Source: Methylobacterium sp. FF17
GTDB taxonomy: Bacteria > Pseudomonadota > Alphaproteobacteria > Rhizobiales > Beijerinckiaceae
NCBI RefSeq assembly: GCF_025813715.1
Contig: NZ_CP107534.1
Location: forward strand, 1-64,000
Length of the DNA: 64,000 nt
Direction: 5' to 3'
A model generated the notes under the pieces. The model was not told the DNA's origin, made no database searches, and saw only the letters and a list, made by a program, of their open reading frames with translations. The position numbers and the translations under genes are program-made. Shown here piece by piece: positions 59,363-64,000 of this stretch. Every line of letters starts with the position of its first letter. The stretch's first letter is position 1.

Positions 59363-59641
59363 ATGAAAACAGTTATCTTCGCAGCAGGTGCGGCAATCCT
59401 GCTTGTCTCTGCCCCTGTGGCCGCTCTCGCAAGGCCCTACACTCCCCATCCGACGAATGCTGGCATTGCGCACAAACATAACGGCGCTTCGGCTTACAAG
59501 CATTCGCGTCGCATATCGAAGGGTGAGCGAGTATACCGCCGAGAAAACACTCACAACTTCGGCAACCCAAACGCGCGAAATCCGTCGCGGGCGGGCTATC
59601 AACAGCAGCTAGGTTCTACGACTAACGGACCGCGATACTGA
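59363..59641 (+). CDS. Small secreted basic protein
   Basis: A 92-residue protein with a signal peptide (IFAAGAAILLVSAPVAALA, cleaved before RPYTP). The mature part is rich in His, Arg, Asn and Gly (HKHNGASAYKHSRRISKG, HNFGNPNARNP). It may bind metals or the surface but has no recognised domain. The ATG is preceded by GAAGGCAC. Confidence 0.6.
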   Translation: MKTVIFAAGAAILLVSAPVAALARPYTPHPTNAGIAHKHNGASAYKHSRRISKGERVYRRENTHNFGNPNARNPSRAGYQQQLGSTTNGPRY

Positions 59642-59649
59642 GCGTATAG

Positions 59650-59805
59650 ATGCAAGATCGGACAGATCACGATACTGAAACGCCTAAGCGTCGACAGGCC
59701 CAAGACAAATGGATGATCAGTTTGGTCACAGGCCTTTTGTCCATGCTCGTTGTCGTATGGGCTCTTGTGATCCTTTGGCGCTACGCTGATCCGGCTGCTA
59801 TGTAA
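59650..59805 (+). CDS. Small membrane protein
   Basis: A 51-residue protein: MQDRTDHDTETPKRRQAQDK, then one helix WMISLVTGLLSMLVVVWALVILW and a short end. The start is nine bases after the stop of the previous gene, so the two are probably co-transcribed. Cytoplasmic start and membrane helix; function unknown. Confidence 0.55.
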   Translation: MQDRTDHDTETPKRRQAQDKWMISLVTGLLSMLVVVWALVILWRYADPAAM

Positions 59806-60083
59806 CCCATGAATAGGTGCGCTGTCCCGCAAGATGGCGCACCTCTCCAGACTTCCTGAGCTGCCCCAACACTGGGCGACCTCTCGACGCGCTTGAGCGG
59901 CGTTATGGTAATCCGGACAGCGGTTTTAGCCCCGATCTGTTCTCAGTGCCTGCTGAAACCCTGAGCTATCCCGTGGAGTAGAGCATTGGCTTAGATCGCG
60001 CTCGGAAGGCCGCCGCAGGTCGTAGATAAGCGACGCTCAGGGGCGTGCACTTCGCGACGTCATCGACACGCAGAGGCTTCGAC

Positions 60084-60299
60084 ATGACACGCAAGAAGGG
60101 ATTTGCCATCATTCTTGCCCTGACGTTCAGTCTCATCCTTGGATCGTTTAGCCTTGCCGCACGGCCGACCCTTACCGGGGCTGGGGGAGGGCCTGAGACG
60201 ACAGTCACAGCTCCCCATACGGCGTCGACAGGGCAGACTGTTCGGCCTGGTGGCGCTGGAGCGCCTGCGCTTGATCCTTCCGAACGCACCCAGCGATAG
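60084..60299 (+). CDS. Small secreted protein
   Basis: A 71-residue protein with a signal peptide (MTRKKGFAIILALTFSLILG, then SFSLAA) and a Gly/Thr/Pro-rich mature end. The ATG is the start after a run of unrelated codons. No domain recognised. Confidence 0.5.
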   Translation: MTRKKGFAIILALTFSLILGSFSLAARPTLTGAGGGPETTVTAPHTASTGQTVRPGGAGAPALDPSERTQR

Positions 60300-60468
60300 A
60301 AAGACCTCAACCGGGTCATGGATGGCATCTGCGTTAGCTGCCGCTAGGTGGGAAACCCGCCCTCCCAACCGGCGAGCTGCCGGGCCGCGCCGCGCAGGAT
60401 AGCCCAGAGAGCTATGGATGCACGCCAGCCCTTCGTGGCGAACGGACTGCCAATGGGACCAGACCAAG

Positions 60469-60705
60469 ATGTCAGCCTATTCAAAATTTTTCTTACTTGT
60501 TATGTTCTCGACAGTCCTAGTCGGAAGCACAAGGGATACTACTCAGGCCCTGGAAGCAGCGCGCTCCGACTTACAATCAACCAAGTCGTTCCGTTACTCC
60601 TGCCGCCCGCCGCTCAAATTCGCGGCCGGGGCCTGTGTCCGAGAGTGCCCAGCGGGATACCGAGATGCAGGACGGTACTGCCGCTTCCGAAGCATGAGCC
60701 GTTAG
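60469..60705 (+). CDS. Small secreted protein with Cys pairs
   Basis: A 78-residue protein: signal peptide (YSKFFLLVMFSTVLVGST) and a mature part with SCRPPLKFAAGACVRECPAGY and YCRF, giving five Cys. This may be a small disulfide-stabilised protein. The ATG at 60469 was chosen over one at 60418. Confidence 0.5.
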   Translation: MSAYSKFFLLVMFSTVLVGSTRDTTQALEAARSDLQSTKSFRYSCRPPLKFAAGACVRECPAGYRDAGRYCRFRSMSR

Positions 60706-60773
60706 ACCGAGGCTGTATTCGGCGGCGTCTTTCATGGGCGACTTGGAAGCGGTGCTCTCACAAAAGGACGAAC

Positions 60774-60842
60774 ATGGAAGCCGTCACGATCCTCGACGCG
60801 CCGCGCTGCTACCTTGGCGAGGGGCCTGCTACGATCTACGCA
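60774..60842 (+). pseudogene. 5' end of an SMP-30/gluconolactonase-family gene
   Basis: MEAVTILDAPRCYLGEGP matches the conserved start of SMP-30-family proteins (LGEGP is the first metal-binding segment). The frame is then lost at the integrase fragment. Only about 20 residues remain. Confidence 0.55.
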
Positions 60843-61176
60843 GGCCGTCCTTGTATTCGCGGAGATCGGACACATCGAGGGCGATAAGCTCGGAGCGCCG
60901 GAAGGCTCCCGAGAACCCGAGCGCCAGCAAGGCCCGGTCTCGCTTGCCGGTCAGGGTATCGGGTTTTCGCATCAGCACAGCCGACGCGACTTCGGCCGTC
61001 GCGGCGGTCTTCCGATTTGGAGCCGTGCCGATCCTTGAACGGATTGGACGGGCCAGGCGATGGTATGCCTTAGCCTTCGTGCGCAACGGCACGATGCCTA
61101 CAACATAGGCAAATGATATTGGATTGAGCAGAGTCTCTCGGTCGACTGCCTTGATGTACAGCGAAAACTGCATCAA
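60829..61176 (-). pseudogene. Integrase middle fragment
   Basis: On the minus strand: GIVPLRTKAKAYHRLARPIRSRIG, RKTAATAEVASAVLMRKPDTLTGKRDRALLALGFSGAFRRSELIALDVSDL. This is the core just before and around the catalytic Arg (FRRSEL) of a tyrosine recombinase. The N-terminal start and the HxxR/Tyr end are missing. Confidence 0.7.
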
Positions 61177-61184
61177 GGATAATC

Positions 61185-61487
61185 ATGTTGGCTGGTAAAC
61201 TTACAATTTGTTCGGTGATCGTAGGGGGCCTGATAGCTGGTCCAGCAGTGGCTCAAAAAACAGGTGTTAAGAAGAACAAAGTGCATACGCCACGGATAGA
61301 GGCGGTTCAGCCCAAGGACATGCGCAGCCAAGCCGATCGTCAGCGCGACCCCCTTGGCATCATACAGCGACAGGGGGTGAGCAGCCTGTATGGCGGGATG
61401 GGCAATATGGGTGGGGGTTCCGGCCGAAGCGCGAACACCGGAGTCGGAATAGGAGCCCATGGGAACAGCCAGGGACCTCGATTTTAG
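61185..61487 (+). CDS. Small secreted protein, duplicated cassette (copy 2, gene 1)
   Basis: A 100-residue protein very similar to the one at 54737, with a signal peptide (ICSVIVGGLIAGPAVA). Residues 55-100 are nearly identical (GIIQRQGVSSLYGGMGNMGG). The upstream sequence (CTGCCTTGATG...ATCAAGGATAATCATG) is also shared, so promoter and ribosome site were duplicated with the gene. Function unknown. Confidence 0.65.
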   Translation: MLAGKLTICSVIVGGLIAGPAVAQKTGVKKNKVHTPRIEAVQPKDMRSQADRQRDPLGIIQRQGVSSLYGGMGNMGGGSGRSANTGVGIGAHGNSQGPRF

Positions 61488-61536
61488 CACACCTTCAAAG
61501 GCGCCCCCGCCGCATGCGAGAGGATCGGCAACCCTC

Positions 61537-61818
61537 ATGATTTGGGCAACCAGAATTATAGATGTTGGTGGGGAAGCTTACCTGCGAGAATTGTTCTCCA
61601 TGCAACGGGCTGTAATGGGTAACCCTAAGTACATGATGCTAATTCGCATTCATTTGAAAGACGCCAAGCAGCAGTTGTACGTCCAAATGTACGACTATGA
61701 TTTGATGCCTTCGTATTTTGGGTTCACAAGGATTAGCCACACTCAGTTGCCGCCAGCCCCCGAACTTCTGGAAGGGGACCCAAATGCGTTTGAAGAAGTA
61801 TTCCAGTCGTGGGGTTAA
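61537..61818 (+). CDS. Hypothetical protein, duplicated cassette (copy 2, gene 2)
   Basis: A 93-residue protein about 80% identical to the one at 55089 (MIWATRIIDVGGEAYLRELFSMQRAVMGNP; MYDYDLMPSYFGFTRISHTQLPPAPELLEGD). The conserved core argues that both copies are still under selection for protein sequence. Function unknown. Confidence 0.65.
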   Translation: MIWATRIIDVGGEAYLRELFSMQRAVMGNPKYMMLIRIHLKDAKQQLYVQMYDYDLMPSYFGFTRISHTQLPPAPELLEGDPNAFEEVFQSWG

Positions 61819-61837
61819 TAAAATTGCGCGCGTTCTC

Positions 61838-61912
61838 GCTTGAGCCGATCGACAGCGGCAACGAGGCAGAGGGCGCTCATGAAGCTGACGGCGGTCTTCT
61901 CGTATCGGGTGG
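61838..61912 (-). pseudogene. IS5 transposase remnant after cassette copy 2
   Basis: On the minus strand the sequence reads RYEKTAVSFM-like (ACGAGAAGACCGCCGTCAGC, then TTCATGAGCGCC) as in the 3' end of the IS5 gene at 30718. About 75 bases remain. The same scar, more decayed, follows cassette copy 1. Confidence 0.65.
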
Positions 61913-62011
61913 GGCCACGGCACGCTCATGACCAAGCAATAATCTCAGCTATTGGCCATGGTAGCGCAAGCTGCCTGCCGGGTGCGTCCGGCGCCGTGGA
62001 GGAGACGAGCA

Positions 62012-63097
62012 ATGGATATGTCGCAGAGGGGAATGCCATGGTGGGCCTGGGTCTGGCCTCTCCTGGCTTGGGCGCTTCTTGGTTCAGCGATTGTAACGGA
62101 ACCATCCGCCCTTCTGCTCGGGGCAGCGACCATCGTGCTGATCGCGACGGTGTTTGCGTCAGTCTTCCACGCGGAGGTTGTCGCCCACCGGGTCGGCGAG
62201 CCGTTCGGCACCCTCGTGCTGGCACTCGCGGTCACCGTGATCGAGGTGGCGCTTATCGTCTCGGTGATGATCAGCGGTGGTGCTGCTAAGACGGAACTTG
62301 CGCGCGACACTGTCTTCGCTGCCGTGATGATCATCTGCAACGGTCTCGTTGGCTTGTGCTTACTCTCTGGCGGAGTGCGGCACCACGTGCAGGGCTTTCA
62401 ACTCCAAGGGGCACTCGCTGCGCTCGCGGTGCTTGCAGCGCTCGTTACGCTGACCCTTGTCCTTCCTAATTTCGTGGGCACTCCCGGGCCAATCTTCACG
62501 ACGCCTCAGCTTCTGTTCTCAGCGGCGGCCTCCCTGACCCTCTACGGGGCCTTCGTCTTCGTGCAGACCGTCCGACACCGTGACTATTTCTTGCCGGAAG
62601 TCCGTTCAGGTGACGAGAACGTGCATGCTGCGCCCCCATCCGGCAAAGTTGCCATCGCGAGCTTCGGTTTGCTCCTAGCCTGCCTCGTGGTGGTCGTAGG
62701 GCTAGCCAAGGTGCTCACGCCCACGCTGGAACGCGGGATCAACGATCTGGGCATCCCAAAGACTGTGGCGGGCATTGTTATCGCGGCACTCGTGCTGATG
62801 CCTGAGGGGCTTGCAGCGTTGCGCGCGGCACGCGTTGATCGGCTTCAGACTAGCATGAACCTCGCACTCGGCTCAGCCCTGGCGTCAATTGGTCTGACCA
62901 TCCCGGCGGTAGCCTTGGTGTCGGTGCTCACCGACCAGCCACTTAGCCTCGGGCTCGGCTCTAAGGACCAATTGCTCCTAGCCCTCACCCTACTCGTTTC
63001 TGTGATCACCCTGGGTACTGGACGCACGACTGTCCTCCAAGGCATCGTACACCTCGTGATCTTTGCCTCATTCCTGTTCTTTGCCCTTGTACCTTGA
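62012..63097 (+). CDS. Ca2+/H+ antiporter (ChaA-type, CaCA family)
   Basis: A 361-residue membrane protein with about eleven transmembrane helices. The two signature alpha-repeats are GEPFGTLVLALAVTVIEVALIVSVM and ALVLMPEGLAALRAARVDR...NLALGSALASIGLTIPAVA, in which the acidic residues (Glu in VIEV and MPEG) bind the cation. It exchanges Ca2+ or Na+ for protons across the inner membrane. The ATG with GGAGACGAG upstream was chosen. It is followed by a Na+/H+ antiporter gene, so the two form an ion-homeostasis pair. Confidence 0.9.
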   Translation: MDMSQRGMPWWAWVWPLLAWALLGSAIVTEPSALLLGAATIVLIATVFASVFHAEVVAHRVGEPFGTLVLALAVTVIEVALIVSVMISGGAAKTELARDTVFAAVMIICNGLVGLCLLSGGVRHHVQGFQLQGALAALAVLAALVTLTLVLPNFVGTPGPIFTTPQLLFSAAASLTLYGAFVFVQTVRHRDYFLPEVRSGDENVHAAPPSGKVAIASFGLLLACLVVVVGLAKVLTPTLERGINDLGIPKTVAGIVIAALVLMPEGLAALRAARVDRLQTSMNLALGSALASIGLTIPAVALVSVLTDQPLSLGLGSKDQLLLALTLLVSVITLGTGRTTVLQGIVHLVIFASFLFFALVP

Positions 63098-63406
63098 GCA
63101 CTCTGCACGGAAGTGAGTGCTGGTTCTCTATGCGACAAGCGCGAGCGTCCCTCCTAGTGAGGAGGCAAACTGTCAAGCGGACTTGAACAGTATCACTGTC
63201 AGCACATGCTGACGTAAGACAGAAAGCCACTCTCAGAGGCTGCACGACCACGGATTGTATCCTGCGAATGGCTTCAAACACCGGAGCAGGCGCGTCCCTG
63301 GGCTTGGTGATCCACTTGGCGAACGCTAAACCGCTTAGCCAAGTGGGTATGTCCCAACGTGGTCGGGTCGCCTACAGGGCCGCAGGCCCATGCACGAAAG
63401 AGGCGA
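63098..63406. promoter_or_regulatory. Leader of the Na+/H+ antiporter with perfect dyad
   Basis: About 310 bases without a gene. CCACTTGGC (63312-63320) pairs with GCCAAGTGG (63338-63346) and inner GCTAA/TTAGC can extend the stem. No T-run follows, so it may be a regulatory hairpin of the antiporter mRNA or an operator. Confidence 0.4.
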
Positions 63407-64000
63407 ATGGAAAGCGTTACCGTCGTACTGGCCTTGTTGCTGTCTGTCCTGGTTAGCGGTGCTATTGGCCGTTTGCTTCCCCTGCCGTTACCGCTGATCC
63501 AGATCGCGATCGGCGTGGCTCTGGCCCTGGGCCCGCTTCCGAGTACCTCCCTCGATCCCGAGATTTTCTTCCTTGTCTTCCTGCCGCCGCTCCTGTTCCT
63601 TGATGGATGGCGCATTCCGAAGCGCGATCTTTTCCGGGACGGCAAGACGGTCCTGGCCCTCGCGCTTGGCCTCGTCATCCTGACGGTGCTTGGCATCGGC
63701 ACGCTGATCCACGCCATGATCCCGGGCATCCCACTGCCAGTCGCATTCGCCCTCGCAGCCGTCCTCTCCCCGACCGATCCGATCGCGGTCTCGTCCGTGG
63801 CGGCACAAGCTCCCGTTCCCCGACGCCTCATGCACATCCTGGAGGGCGAGGCTCTCTTGAACGACGCGACAGGGCTCGTGTGCCTGCGTTTTGCGATCGC
63901 AGCTGCTCTTACGGGGACCTTTTCGCTGTCTGAGGCCGCAACCACATTCGTGTGGCTCGCCCTCGGTGGCATCGGCATTGGCGCTGCGACGACGTTTGTC
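63407..64000 (+). CDS. CPA1-family Na+/H+ antiporter, N-terminal part (runs off window)
   Basis: The first 198 residues of a cation/proton antiporter. Helices include VVLALLLSVLVSGAIGRLL and LVFLPPLLFLDGW. The family motifs SPTDPIAVSSVA and GEALLNDATGLV, with the ND pair that binds the ion, are present. NhaP/YjcE-type proteins exchange Na+ or K+ for H+ for pH and salt tolerance. The start has AGAGGCGA upstream. The C-terminus lies outside the window. Confidence 0.9.
   Translation, partial: MESVTVVLALLLSVLVSGAIGRLLPLPLPLIQIAIGVALALGPLPSTSLDPEIFFLVFLPPLLFLDGWRIPKRDLFRDGKTVLALALGLVILTVLGIGTLIHAMIPGIPLPVAFALAAVLSPTDPIAVSSVAAQAPVPRRLMHILEGEALLNDATGLVCLRFAIAAALTGTFSLSEAATTFVWLALGGIGIGAATTFV

Noticed and set aside
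1-64000. tRNA or rRNA genes
   Set aside because: No cloverleaf with TTCGA-type arm or conserved rRNA segment was recognised by eye; tRNAscan and Rfam would settle this.

Overview
The window looks like part of a large plasmid, or a plasmid-like accessory replicon, from a Methylobacterium-type alphaproteobacterium (Rhizobiales). This is an inference from high GC, CtrA, MucR/Ros, DUF6894, HWE-kinase and TadG families, RepA/ParA replication genes and many lineage-restricted small secreted proteins. No rRNA or tRNA gene was recognised and no essential metabolic pathway is present. It reads as regulation, replication, stress response and gene decay.

Layout. 0-5 kb: the end of a ParA partition locus with an RHH-like partner, a DUF892 ferritin-like protein, a Crp/Fnr regulator and a zinc-less MucR. 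5-20 kb: a small IHF/HU protein, the first of three DUF606 membrane proteins, two copies of a structured repeat (about 116 nt) that each precede a small gene, a Cache-HAMP-GGDEF cyclase, an intact IS1182-family element with CTAG target duplication, the first of two CtrA paralogs, a TetR gene, an HWE histidine kinase and cytochrome b561. 20-24 kb: a serine recombinase, a VapBC pair with a palindromic operator, a second MucR-like protein, an AT-hook protein and the second CtrA copy. 24.7-26.8 kb: a gene-free tract with two mirror-like modules of short GC-rich repeats. 26.8-32.5 kb: the replication region with a winged-helix protein, six iterons, RepA, an RHH protein, ParA, a frameshifted IS5 transposase and a broken resolvase. 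33-35 kb: Crp/DUF6894 and a small response regulator with a YCII protein.

35-42 kb is the most notable part. A tight four-gene operon encodes an EAL phosphodiesterase, a bona fide photoactive yellow protein (PYP), a PAS-PAS-GGDEF cyclase and a short acyl-CoA ligase resembling the p-coumarate ligase that prepares the PYP chromophore. A soluble MCP/Cache protein lies upstream and a GAF-GGDEF-EAL protein downstream. The arrangement suggests a blue-light input to c-di-GMP signalling. No tyrosine ammonia lyase is visible, so the chromophore acid may come from elsewhere in the genome or from plant p-coumarate.

42-62 kb mixes small secreted or membrane proteins, PilZ, two more DUF6894 proteins, another Crp, TadG, a CNNM/CorC protein and an outer-membrane protein with many gene fragments (catalase, thermonuclease tail, integrase pieces, SMP-30 start, DUF5681, MCP/Cache). 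A two-gene cassette is duplicated here with the same flanking scars. 62-64 kb carries a Ca2+/H+ antiporter and the start of a CPA1 Na+/H+ antiporter that runs off the end.

A second theme is CtrA. Two plasmid-borne CtrA paralogs coexist with sequences resembling CtrA sites (TTAACCAT or TTAA-N7-TTAA variants) in front of several genes, including both members of a duplicated hypothetical family at the same spacing.
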